This document shows, in pieces, positions 17,854 through 26,323 of a stretch of DNA of 64,000 nt. A model generated the notes under the pieces. That model ran no database searches and was not told the origin of the DNA. It was given only the letters and a program-made list of their open reading frames with translations. Each line of letters begins with the position of its first letter. Positions within the stretch are counted from its first letter, which is position 1. A program made the position numbers and the translations under genes. The DNA comes from Vreelandella sp031769195 (lineage in GTDB: Bacteria; Pseudomonadota; Gammaproteobacteria; Pseudomonadales; Halomonadaceae): contig NZ_JAVHNP010000005.1 in NCBI RefSeq assembly GCF_031769195.1, positions 248,001-312,000 on the forward strand, given 5' to 3'.

Positions 17854-19125
17854 ATGAAAAAGACACTACTCACGTCTGCTATTGCTTTGGCCAGTATTGC
17901 CAGCGCCGCTGGGTCTGCCCAAGCGGCTGAGCTCACTATTTCCTGTGGAGCGGTAGGGGCAGAGTTGACCCTTTGCCAAGAAGGCGTACGCGCTTGGGAA
18001 GAGAAAACCGGCCACAGTGTTGATGTGGTTTCAACGCCAAACTCGTCTACTGAGCGCCTGTCGCTCTACCAACAAATTTTGTCTGCTAACTCCAGCGATA
18101 TTGATGTCATGCAAATTGACGTGGTGTGGCCAGGCCTGCTCGCTAACCATCTGCTTGACCTACGTGAAGTGCTGGGCGAAGACGCCGCGGCAGGTCACTT
18201 CGAAACCATCGTGACCAACAACACGATTGATGACCGCCTAGTGGCGATGCCCTGGTTTACCGATGCGGGTGTCCTTTACTACCGCGAAGATTTACTTGAA
18301 AAGTACGGCCACGAAGCCCCCAAGACCTGGCAAGAGCTCACTGAGATTGCCCGCGAGATTCAAAACGCCGAACGCGAAGCAGGCAACGACCGCATGCAAG
18401 GCTTTGTGTTTCAAGGCCGTGCCTATGAAGGCTTAACCGTTAACGCCCTGGAGTGGGTCGCAAGCTTTGGCGGCGGCACCGTGGTCGATAACGAAGGTGA
18501 GGTGACCATTAACAACGAGCGCGCGGCACAGGCACTAGACCTTGCAGCCTCTTGGATTGGTGACATCTCCCCTGAAGGCGTACTGAACTATACCGAAGAG
18601 GAAGCGCGAGGCGTGTTCCAGGGCGGCAACGCGGTCTTTATGCGTAACTGGCCCTACGCGTGGTCGCTGGCACAAAGCGATGACAGCGATGTGCGTGACA
18701 AAGTCGGCGTTGTTCAACTGCCAGCAGGCGGTGAAGAGGGACAAAGCGCTGCAGGTCTAGGCGGCTGGAACCTGGCGGTATCCCGTTACAGCGAGCACCC
18801 AGAGATTGCCGCTGATCTGGTGGCCTATTTAACCGGCGAAGAAGAGCAAAAGCGTCGCGCTATTCAAGCCTCTTACAACCCGACCATCGATTCGCTTTAC
18901 CAAGACCAGGAAGTGCTGGATGCCGTGCCCTTCTTCGGCACGCTTTACGATACCTTCACGAATGCGGTTGCGCGCCCTTCTGCTCCCACCGGCGATGCCT
19001 ACGGCCGTGTCAGCAACGCGTTCTTCAGCACCTCTCATGACGTGCTGTCCGGCACCAAAGATGGCGCTCAAGCCGTCGCTGACCTTGAAGGCGAACTGTT
19101 ACGCCTGAAGCGTCGTAACTGGTAA
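17854..19125 (+). CDS. ABC transporter sugar-binding protein (alpha-glucoside type)
   Basis: Periplasmic solute-binding protein of a CUT1 importer. The 423-residue product has a Sec signal peptide (MKKTLLTSAIALASIASAAG, probable cleavage after AQA near residue 25), then a family-1 binding-protein fold with SIDV-like SDIDVMQIDVVWPGLLA and the hinge motif AAGLGGWNLAVSRYSEHPE. The start is the ATG at 17854 with GAGGA upstream. It is the first gene of a run with two permeases, an alpha-glucosidase and an ATPase, an order resembling aglEFGAK and thuEFGK clusters. Substrate among maltose, trehalose and sucrose cannot be fixed from sequence. Confidence 0.92.
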   Translation: MKKTLLTSAIALASIASAAGSAQAAELTISCGAVGAELTLCQEGVRAWEEKTGHSVDVVSTPNSSTERLSLYQQILSANSSDIDVMQIDVVWPGLLANHLLDLREVLGEDAAAGHFETIVTNNTIDDRLVAMPWFTDAGVLYYREDLLEKYGHEAPKTWQELTEIAREIQNAEREAGNDRMQGFVFQGRAYEGLTVNALEWVASFGGGTVVDNEGEVTINNERAAQALDLAASWIGDISPEGVLNYTEEEARGVFQGGNAVFMRNWPYAWSLAQSDDSDVRDKVGVVQLPAGGEEGQSAAGLGGWNLAVSRYSEHPEIAADLVAYLTGEEEQKRRAIQASYNPTIDSLYQDQEVLDAVPFFGTLYDTFTNAVARPSAPTGDAYGRVSNAFFSTSHDVLSGTKDGAQAVADLEGELLRLKRRNW

Positions 19126-19139
19126 TCGCGGAGACACCT

Positions 19140-20132
19140 ATGTCGAGCTCTTCTCACCACTCTCACCAAGACGCGCCCCTCGGGGCGCGTTCCGCCACGC
19201 CTGCGCGTCGGCAGCGTGGCACCAAGGTACGCCGCCAACGGGTGAAGGCGGCGTGGCTGTTCTTAGCCCCCATGCTGATTGCGTTAACGCTAGTGGCGGG
19301 CTGGCCCTTACTGCGTACCTTTTTTCTAAGTTTTACCGATGCATCGCTATCTGACCTAGGCTCGGCGAACCTGATCGGCTTTGAAAACTATCTGGTTTAC
19401 GACAATGGCCGCTGGTTTGGCGTACTGGCCGACCCGGTGTGGTGGCAATCCGTGTGGAACACGGTCTACTTCTCGGTGGTATCGGTATCACTGGAAGTGA
19501 TTTTCGGTGTCATCGTAGCGCTGATTCTGAACGCAGAATTTAAAGGTCGTGTGATCGTTCGCGCGGCCGTGCTTATCCCCTGGGCGATCCCAACCATTGT
19601 CTCTGCTCAAATGTGGGCGTGGATGCTCAATGACCAATTCGGCATCATTAACCACCTGCTGATGATGGCCGGCATTATTGATAACCCCATCGCTTGGACC
19701 GCGAGCGCCACCTACTCCATGTGGGCGGTGATCATGGTGGACGTTTGGAAAACGATTCCTTTCGTCGCGCTGCTGGTATTAGCCGCCCTCCAAATGCTGC
19801 CTAAAGATTGTTACGAGGCTGCCGAGGTGGATGGCATTCACCCAGTGCATGTGTTTTTCAAAGTCACCCTACCGCTCATCACCCCCGCCCTAATGGTGGC
19901 CGTGATCTTCCGTTTACTGGATGCCCTGCGGGTGTTTGATGTGATCTATGTCTTGACCTCCAACTCCACCAGCACGATGTCGATGTCGGTCTACGCACGC
20001 CAGCAGCTGGTGGAATTCCAGGATGTTGGCTACGGCAGCGCCGCATCCACACTGCTGTTCTTGATCATCGCACTGGCCACCATTGCTTACCTCTACCTGG
20101 GCCGCAAACAGATTCAATTGGGAGGTGACTGA
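19140..20132 (+). CDS. ABC sugar transporter permease, MalF type
   Basis: Inner membrane permease subunit, 330 residues, with a basic N-terminus and about six membrane helices starting at AAWLFLAPMLIALTLVAGWP. The EAA loop that contacts the ATPase reads YEAAEVDGIHPVHVFFKVTL near residues 225-245. It follows the binding-protein gene by 14 bp, and its stop codon shares one base with the start of the next permease gene, so the pair is translationally coupled. Confidence 0.93.
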   Translation: MSSSSHHSHQDAPLGARSATPARRQRGTKVRRQRVKAAWLFLAPMLIALTLVAGWPLLRTFFLSFTDASLSDLGSANLIGFENYLVYDNGRWFGVLADPVWWQSVWNTVYFSVVSVSLEVIFGVIVALILNAEFKGRVIVRAAVLIPWAIPTIVSAQMWAWMLNDQFGIINHLLMMAGIIDNPIAWTASATYSMWAVIMVDVWKTIPFVALLVLAALQMLPKDCYEAAEVDGIHPVHVFFKVTLPLITPALMVAVIFRLLDALRVFDVIYVLTSNSTSTMSMSVYARQQLVEFQDVGYGSAASTLLFLIIALATIAYLYLGRKQIQLGGD

Positions 20133-20974
20133 TGAACAGCCGTCAGTTAGCCAAAGTAGCGAAACGCGTTGGTTTTTGGGCACTTATTGCAGTCATTATG
20201 GTGTATGCGGTGTTCCCGTTTTACTACGCGGTGATCACATCGGTAAAACCCTCCAGCGAACTGTTCCGCGTGGAGCTATGGCCCTCAACCTGGAATCTAG
20301 ATAACTACGCGCAGATCTTTAGCCAATCGAGCTTCGTACGGGCAATTTTCAACTCGATCATTGTGGCCTTCAGCGTAGTGTTTATCGCCCTGCTGCTGGG
20401 CATCACCGCCTCTTATGCGCTGGGGCGAGTTCGCTTTCGTGGCCGCTCCACCGTGCTACTGGTCATTCTGGGCGTTTCGATGTTCCCTCAGGTGGCGGTG
20501 CTTTCCGGGCTGTTTGAAGTGATCCGCGCACTGAATCTCTACAACAACCCGGCGGGCCTGATTCTCAGCTACACCATCTTTACCCTGCCCTTCACGGTAT
20601 GGGTACTGACCACCTTTATGAAGCAGCTCCCCATGGAGCTGGAAGAGGCTGCCATCATGGATGGCGCAACGCCATGGGTCACTATCACTAAAGTGTTTCT
20701 ACCGCTGATGTGGCCCGCCATGGCAACCACCGGCTTGCTGGCCTTTATCGCCGCCTGGAACGAGTTTCTGTTCGCCCTGACGTTTACGCTCACCGATGCC
20801 CAGCGCACGGTGCCGGTAGCTATCGCGCTACTGTCTGGCGGTAGCGCCTACGAGCTGCCCTGGGGGCCGATTATGGCGGCTTCTGTTGTGGTCACCGTAC
20901 CGCTCGTCATTTTGGTGATTATTTTCCAGCGCCGCATTGTTTCCGGCCTGACCGCGGGTGCCGTCAAAGGCTAA
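20132..20974 (+). CDS. ABC sugar transporter permease, MalG type
   Basis: Second permease subunit, 280 residues, about six membrane helices; the EAA loop reads EEAAIMDGATPWVTITKVFL near residues 171-190, typical of MalG-family proteins. Its ATG overlaps the stop of the MalF-type gene. With the binding protein and an ATPase it completes the importer. Confidence 0.93.
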   Translation: MNSRQLAKVAKRVGFWALIAVIMVYAVFPFYYAVITSVKPSSELFRVELWPSTWNLDNYAQIFSQSSFVRAIFNSIIVAFSVVFIALLLGITASYALGRVRFRGRSTVLLVILGVSMFPQVAVLSGLFEVIRALNLYNNPAGLILSYTIFTLPFTVWVLTTFMKQLPMELEEAAIMDGATPWVTITKVFLPLMWPAMATTGLLAFIAAWNEFLFALTFTLTDAQRTVPVAIALLSGGSAYELPWGPIMAASVVVTVPLVILVIIFQRRIVSGLTAGAVKG

Positions 20975-21038
20975 CCCACGCAACGAATATATTGATGGGC
21001 TGATGTTTATCCGTCAGCCACTTTTTAAGGAATGAGTC

Positions 21039-22655
21039 ATGCAAGACAATACGATGTGGTGGCGCGGCGGCGTTATTTATCAAATTTATCCGCGCAGCTT
21101 TTTAGACAGCCGCGGCGACGGCGTAGGTGACCTGAAAGGCATCACCGAGAAATTAGATTACGTGGCGTCACTCAACGTTGATGGTATTTGGCTATCGCCT
21201 TTCTTTACCTCGCCGATGCTCGACTTTGGTTACGACGTCAGCGATTACCGCGACGTAGACCCAATGTTCGGCACGCTGGAAGACTTCAAGGCGCTGCTGG
21301 AGAAAGCACACTCGCTGGGCCTGAAAGTGATGATTGACCAGGTGATTAGCCACACCTCTGATCAGCACACTTGGTTTAAAGAGAGCCGCCAGGACCGCAC
21401 CAATCCGAAAGCTGACTGGTTTGTGTGGGCTGACCCGAAACCCGACGGCACGCCGCCCAATAACTGGCTGTCGATTTTTGGCGGCTCCGCGTGGACCTTT
21501 GACTCCCGCCGCCAGCAGTACTACCTGCACAACTTCCTGACCAGCCAGCCGGACGTGAACTTCCACAACCCGGAAGCGCGTCAGGCGCAGCTCGATAACA
21601 TGCGTTTCTGGCTGGATTTGGGCGTCGACGGCTTCCGCTTAGATACGGTCAACTTCTACTTCCACGATGCCGAGCTGCGCGACAACCCGCCGGTACCGAA
21701 AGGCGAAGCCAAAACCCTGGGCGCACCGGAAGCGAACCCTTACACCTGGCAGCGCCACGTCTACGATCTCAGCCGCCCAGAGAACCTGGACTTCCTAAAA
21801 GACCTGCGCGCGCTGATGGATGAATACCCAGGCACCACCACCGTGGGTGAAATTGGTGACGATAACCCGCTAGAGCGCATGGCGGAGTACACTGCCGGTG
21901 GCGATAAGCTGCATATGGCATATACCTTTGATTTGCTCAACATGCCCCACTCAGCAAGCTACCTGCGCGAAGTGATTGAGCGCTTCCAGCGCTTGGCGGG
22001 CGACGCTTGGCCTTGCTGGGCAACCTCTAACCACGACGTGGTGCGCAGCGCGACCCGCTGGGGCTCTGAAGAGGACCCACACGCCTACCCGAAAGTGATG
22101 CTGGCGATGCTGTTCTCGCTGCGCGGTAGCGTGTGCCTTTACCAAGGGGAAGAACTGGGCCTGCCGGAAGCCGATGTTCCTTTTGAGCGCATTCAAGACC
22201 CGTATGGCAAAGTGCTATGGCCTGAGTTTAAAGGCCGTGACGGCTGCCGCACGCCCATGCCGTGGACCGACGGCGCACAAGGCGGGTTTTCCAATGTAGA
22301 GCCATGGCTACCCATGGAAGCCCGCCACCTAGACCTGGCCGTTAGCCGCCAGCAGGATGACCCGGCGGCTACGCTCAATAGCGTGCGTGCGATGCTGGCT
22401 TTCCGCAGCAGCCACCCGGCCATGTTTGACGGTGACTTAACGCTGGTAGAGGTTGGCCCTGACCTGCTTGGCTTTACACGCCAAAAAGGCGACGAAACGC
22501 TGCTGTGCGTGTTCAATCTGACCGGCCAAGAGCAGCAAACAACGCTTCCCGTTGAGGTGACCAGCGACCTAACGGTTGCCAACTTCACCGCCACACGAGA
22601 CGGCAGCACACTCACCCTGCCTGCGTATCAAGCCGCCTTTATGCAGGTCGCCTAA
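21039..22655 (+). CDS. GH13 alpha-glucosidase (copy 2, Halomonas HaG-like)
   Basis: Cytoplasmic alpha-glucosidase, 538 residues, no signal peptide. The nucleophile D202 (GFRLDTVNF), acid/base E271 (TVGEIGDD) and D333 (ATSNHDVVR) fall at the numbering I recall for the characterised Halomonas sp. H11 enzyme, a GH13_23 alpha-glucosidase activated by monovalent cations such as K+; near-identity to that protein is from memory. It acts on short alpha-glucosides and can transglycosylate. The gene lies between the MalG-type permease and a MalK-type ATPase on the same strand, so hydrolysis is tied to uptake. AAGGA precedes the ATG. Confidence 0.96.
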   Translation: MQDNTMWWRGGVIYQIYPRSFLDSRGDGVGDLKGITEKLDYVASLNVDGIWLSPFFTSPMLDFGYDVSDYRDVDPMFGTLEDFKALLEKAHSLGLKVMIDQVISHTSDQHTWFKESRQDRTNPKADWFVWADPKPDGTPPNNWLSIFGGSAWTFDSRRQQYYLHNFLTSQPDVNFHNPEARQAQLDNMRFWLDLGVDGFRLDTVNFYFHDAELRDNPPVPKGEAKTLGAPEANPYTWQRHVYDLSRPENLDFLKDLRALMDEYPGTTTVGEIGDDNPLERMAEYTAGGDKLHMAYTFDLLNMPHSASYLREVIERFQRLAGDAWPCWATSNHDVVRSATRWGSEEDPHAYPKVMLAMLFSLRGSVCLYQGEELGLPEADVPFERIQDPYGKVLWPEFKGRDGCRTPMPWTDGAQGGFSNVEPWLPMEARHLDLAVSRQQDDPAATLNSVRAMLAFRSSHPAMFDGDLTLVEVGPDLLGFTRQKGDETLLCVFNLTGQEQQTTLPVEVTSDLTVANFTATRDGSTLTLPAYQAAFMQVA

Positions 22656-22720
22656 ACGCCGCCCATCATAGTTAATAACGATAGCCGACCCGCCACGGTT
22701 GAGGTCGGCAAGGAGTTACC

Positions 22721-23827
22721 ATGGCAAGTGTCACGCTTGAAAAGGTCAACAAAGTATTTGGCCGAGATCACATTATTAAAGACGTCGATCTCTCCATTGG
22801 CGACGGCGAGTTTGTCGTATTTGTCGGCCCTTCCGGCTGCGGTAAATCCACCCTGCTGCGCCTGATTGCCGGGTTGGAATCCATCAGCGACGGCGATTTG
22901 AACATTGGCGGCACCGTGGTCAATGATTTACCGCCACGGGAGCGCGGCGTAGGGATGGTATTTCAGTCCTACGCGCTCTACCCGCACATGACCGTTTACG
23001 ACAACATGGCGTTTGGCCTGAAGCTGGCCAAGACCAACAAAGAGACGGTGCATGAACGGGTAATGAGCACAGCGAAGATCCTTCAGTTGGAAGAGCTGTT
23101 ACACCGTAAGCCCAAAGCACTCTCTGGTGGCCAGCGCCAGCGGGTAGCGATGGGTCGCGCGATGGCCCGCGAGCCGCGCATTCTGCTGTTTGATGAGCCG
23201 CTCTCTAACCTGGATGCCTCGCTGCGTGTGCAGATGCGCAACGAAATTGCCCGCCTGCATAACCGCCTTGGCTCTACCATGATTTACGTGACCCATGATC
23301 AGGTAGAGGCCATGACGCTGGCCGATAAAATCGTGGTGCTTAACCGTGGCCATGTGGAGCAAGTAGGCAGCCCCCACGAACTCTACCAGCGCCCGGCCAC
23401 CAAGTTTGTCGCCGGCTTTATTGGCTCCCCCACCATGAATTTCTTGCCCGCCAAACTCCTCAGCGGTAGCACTGACGGCAGCCGGGTTAACGTGGCTGGG
23501 TTAGGTGACGTAACCCTACCCCAAGCGGGCGACGGCTACGCGCAAGGCAGCTCGCTGACGCTGGGCGTGCGCCCCGAGCACCTGCGTTTGGAAGCCCCGC
23601 AGGGTGACAACTGCTTTGATATCGTCAACGTCGAGTACCTGGGCAACGAAGTGTACGTTTACCTGGAGCCCAAAGAGGGCACAACGCTGTTGATTCATCG
23701 CAGTGAAGCGCCAAGCCAGTGGAAAGAGGGCCAGCAGGTATCGCTGGTGCCGGATACCGAGCACGTGCATTTATTTGATGAAAGCGGTGCAGCGCTGATG
23801 CTTTCAGGCGCGCGTTCCGCAGCGTAA
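22721..23827 (+). CDS. ABC transporter ATP-binding protein, MalK/UgpC type (copy 2)
   Basis: ATPase of the adjacent sugar importer, 368 residues. Walker A GPSGCGKS is at residues 36-43, signature LSGGQRQR near 133 and Walker B LLFDEPLSNLD near 155, with a C-terminal regulatory domain ending HVHLFDESGAAL. It is a paralogue of the protein at 9966-11081, and both follow an alpha-glucosidase gene. AAGGAG precedes the ATG. It is the last gene of the importer run; only a weak hairpin without a T-run (AAGGCC/GGCCTT at 23839-23856) follows. Confidence 0.93.
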   Translation: MASVTLEKVNKVFGRDHIIKDVDLSIGDGEFVVFVGPSGCGKSTLLRLIAGLESISDGDLNIGGTVVNDLPPRERGVGMVFQSYALYPHMTVYDNMAFGLKLAKTNKETVHERVMSTAKILQLEELLHRKPKALSGGQRQRVAMGRAMAREPRILLFDEPLSNLDASLRVQMRNEIARLHNRLGSTMIYVTHDQVEAMTLADKIVVLNRGHVEQVGSPHELYQRPATKFVAGFIGSPTMNFLPAKLLSGSTDGSRVNVAGLGDVTLPQAGDGYAQGSSLTLGVRPEHLRLEAPQGDNCFDIVNVEYLGNEVYVYLEPKEGTTLLIHRSEAPSQWKEGQQVSLVPDTEHVHLFDESGAALMLSGARSAA

Positions 23828-24006
23828 CGAATCACAGTAAGGCCCATTACGGCCTTGGCGGGTGAGACAACCTTTCAGATGAGGGTAGTCGGCATACCAC
23901 CAAGGCCGTTATTCTTGTGCGCGACAATTAAATAATTAGCCTGCGCTATAAATGGCGCGAGCACGCACTCTCTCTGCCAACGTTCTTCACCTGTTTAGGA
24001 AACACC

Positions 24007-25056
24007 GTGACCGCCCCTCGCCGAATGACCTTAAAGGATCTTGCGCTTGAACTCGGCGTCTCTACCGCGACGATTTCCAACGCTTTTAACCGCCCCGACC
24101 AGCTCTCCCCACTGCTGCGCGACCGCATTCTCAAAGAAGCGAAGCGCCTGGGGTATAGCGGCCCCGATGCCAAAGCCCGCAGCCTGCGCACCGGCCGCTC
24201 CAGCATTGTGGCGGTAATTCTGGCCGAAAGCCTGACCTACAGCCTCAACGACGCCGTGGCCAGTGAGTTTCTCTCTGGCGTGGCCGAGGTACTTGATGCC
24301 CACGGCCACACCCTGCTGCTGCTACCCGGCCGAGGCCATGCTTCCCAGCCTCCTGGTTCGGCCAATATCGCCGATGGGTTTATTGTTTACGGCCTGATGC
24401 CCAACAATAAGCTGCTGAATGAGCTTCCCTCCCAGCGCCCGCTGGTCTCGGTGGATTTCGATATTGACGGCTGCCCCACGGTGCATATCGATGACCGTGA
24501 CGCCAGCTACGCGATGGCGTCCCATGCGCTAAAGCAGCGCCCGCTTCGGCCTGCCATTATTAACCTCCGATTGACCAAAGAGCACTGCAATGGCCGAGTG
24601 ACCAAAGAGCACACGATGCTGCCCGATAGCAGCACCATTAGCCGCGCTCGGCTGGCTGGTTTTCACACGGCGCTCACCGAACATGGCTTTGATACCGACA
24701 CGATTCCGCTGTGGAACATTGAAGAGAACGTATTTGACGTGTGCTCGCCGGTGATTACCGAGATCATCGACCTGCCCGCCGAACAGCGGCCTGATCTTTT
24801 GCTGTGCATGTCGGATCGGATTGCGCTCACCGCGCTGACGCTGGCCGAACAGCGGGGTATTCAGGTACCAGGGGAGCTGCGAATTACGGGGTTTGATGGC
24901 ATTGCCGAAGGGCAATACCGCGCGCCACGGTTAACCACCGTGCGCCAGGACAGCGCAGGTAAAGGACGTGTGGCGGCCAAAATGATTCTAGGGCGAATAC
25001 CAAAAACCCAGCAGCTGCTCAAAACAGAGCTGCTGCTGGGTGAGACCTGCCCTTAG
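24007..25056 (+). CDS. LacI-family transcriptional regulator (probable alpha-glucoside regulator)
   Basis: DNA-binding repressor of the LacI/GalR family, 349 residues. The N-terminal helix-turn-helix reads LKDLALELGVSTATISNAFN, followed by a hinge region (AKARSLRTGRS) and a periplasmic-binding-like sugar domain with GVAEVLDAHGHTLLLLPG and the C-terminal LRITGFDGIAEGQYRAPRLT. The start is taken as the GTG at 24007 with AGGA upstream; an ATG six codons later is the alternative. By position it should sense an alpha-glucoside or a product and act at the CG-centred palindromes upstream of the binding-protein gene. Not the FruR of this window, which is at 28357-29331. Confidence 0.88.
   Translation: MTAPRRMTLKDLALELGVSTATISNAFNRPDQLSPLLRDRILKEAKRLGYSGPDAKARSLRTGRSSIVAVILAESLTYSLNDAVASEFLSGVAEVLDAHGHTLLLLPGRGHASQPPGSANIADGFIVYGLMPNNKLLNELPSQRPLVSVDFDIDGCPTVHIDDRDASYAMASHALKQRPLRPAIINLRLTKEHCNGRVTKEHTMLPDSSTISRARLAGFHTALTEHGFDTDTIPLWNIEENVFDVCSPVITEIIDLPAEQRPDLLLCMSDRIALTALTLAEQRGIQVPGELRITGFDGIAEGQYRAPRLTTVRQDSAGKGRVAAKMILGRIPKTQQLLKTELLLGETCP
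25002..25040 (-). terminator. gap terminator inside the 3' end of the LacI-family gene
   Basis: A hairpin with outer stem CCCAGCAGC/GCTGCTGGG, one T-T mismatch and inner stem GCTC/GAGC (25007-25040) is followed on the minus strand by TTTTT (25006-25002). The convergent gap gene stops at 25060, so its terminator lies within the regulator's coding sequence. Confidence 0.75.
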
Positions 25057-25059
25057 GTA

Positions 25060-26064
25060 TTAGCGAGCGGTTTTTTGCATCGCAATGGCGGTATCCAACA
25101 TACGGTTGGAGAAACCCCACTCATTGTCGTACCACGCCATGATTTTCACCAGACGACCGTTAACGCGGGTGTGGTTAGCGTCAAACGTGGACGAGTGAGC
25201 GTCATGGTTAAAGTCGATGGAGACCAGCGGCTGGGCGTTGACGGCCAGTACCGGAGAGTTAGCGGCTGCTTTCTCAACAATCGCGTTGATCTCTTCTTTC
25301 GTGGTATCGCGACCAGCGGTGAAGGTCAGATCCACCAGTGAAACGTTGATCACCGGTACACGCACGGCCAGGCCATCGAACTTGCCCGCCAGCTCCGGCA
25401 ACACCAAGCCTACAGCGGCAGCGGCGCCAGTTTTGGTTGGAATCATCGAGTGGGTGGCGCTACGGGCACGGTACGGGTCAGAGTGGTAAACATCCGACAG
25501 GTTTTGATCGTTGGTGTAGGCGTGAACGGTGGTCATTAGGCCGTTCTCAATACCTACGGCATCGTTCAGCGCTTTAGCAACTGGCGCTAAGCAGTTAGTG
25601 GTGCAAGACGCGTTAGACACCACGGTATGCTCGGCGGTCAGGATATCGTCATTCACACCATACACAATGGTGGCATCCGCATCAGGGCTCGGCGCGGAGA
25701 TCAACACCCGCTTCGCGCCAGCCGCGATATGCTTGGCCGCTGCATCGCGCTTAGTAAACAGACCGGTACACTCCATGACTAAGTCAATGTTCATAGAGGC
25801 CCAAGGCAGATTGGCCGGGTCACGCTCGGAGGAGATCGCAATCCGGTCTCCATCCACGCTGATACTCTCAGCATCGTGCTCAACCGCAAACGGGAAATGG
25901 CCGTGAACAGTATCGTGACGCAGCAGGTGGGAGTTTAGGGAAGGGTCGCCCAGATCGTTAATCGCAACTACCTGAACGCGATCACGGTAGCCGTTTTCGT
26001 ACAGCGCACGCAGCACGTTGCGGCCAATCCGTCCAAATCCGTTAATGGCAACTCTTATTGTCAT
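25060..26064 (-). CDS. gap: Glyceraldehyde-3-phosphate dehydrogenase, type I
   Basis: NAD-dependent conversion of glyceraldehyde 3-phosphate to 1,3-bisphosphoglycerate in the cytosol. In the 334-residue protein the catalytic cysteine is C154 (NASCTTNC) and the partner histidine H181 (MTTVHAYTNDQ). The sequence (INDLGDPSLNSHLLRHDTVH, DANHTRVNGRLVK) resembles the Pseudomonas aeruginosa GapA group, which lies close to erythrose-4-phosphate dehydrogenase; the NLSDVYHSDPYRARSATHSM stretch supports true GAPDH. It is divergent from pyk with HexR-like sites between. Confidence 0.94.
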   Translation of the reverse strand: MTIRVAINGFGRIGRNVLRALYENGYRDRVQVVAINDLGDPSLNSHLLRHDTVHGHFPFAVEHDAESISVDGDRIAISSERDPANLPWASMNIDLVMECTGLFTKRDAAAKHIAAGAKRVLISAPSPDADATIVYGVNDDILTAEHTVVSNASCTTNCLAPVAKALNDAVGIENGLMTTVHAYTNDQNLSDVYHSDPYRARSATHSMIPTKTGAAAAVGLVLPELAGKFDGLAVRVPVINVSLVDLTFTAGRDTTKEEINAIVEKAAANSPVLAVNAQPLVSIDFNHDAHSSTFDANHTRVNGRLVKIMAWYDNEWGFSNRMLDTAIAMQKTAR

Positions 26065-26105
26065 GGTGGCACCTCAATCAAGCAGTGGTCGTAGATGGCG
26101 TATCC

Positions 26106-26120
26106 AGTAAAAAAATTACT
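26106..26120. promoter_or_regulatory. Weaker HexR-like site near gap
   Basis: AGTAAAAAAATTACT is an inverted repeat (AGTAA/TTACT) matching 12 of 15 positions of the HexR consensus TGTARTWWWAYTACA. It lies 42 bp upstream of the gap start codon. Confidence 0.45.
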
Positions 26121-26197
26121 AAAAATACGTATTTAGTCACCTATAGGCCGATTAAAACCTGCCATAACCGCCCCTAAAGGCTAATAACTATCCAATA

Positions 26198-26212
26198 TGT
26201 AGTAAAATTACT
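26198..26212. promoter_or_regulatory. Putative HexR operator between gap and pyk
   Basis: TGTAGTAAAATTACT matches 14 of 15 positions of the HexR consensus TGTARTWWWAYTACA known from Shewanella, Pseudomonas and enterobacteria. HexR is an RpiR-family repressor released by 2-keto-3-deoxy-6-phosphogluconate. The same CAATATGTAGTA context recurs upstream of pgi at 35292-35303. Confidence 0.65.
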
Positions 26213-26323
26213 ATATAAAGGCTATCGTAGTCCAATACTTAATCAACGATTCGTCAGCTTAAGTCGCCTTGCGTCATACCGCACGATAGGTTCAGTCCCC
26301 GCTGCTCATTAGGAGTCATCACC

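Noticed and set aside
23874..23885. MalT box upstream of the LacI-family gene (GATGAGG)
   Set aside because: Only the distal half of the consensus is present and no second box accompanies it.
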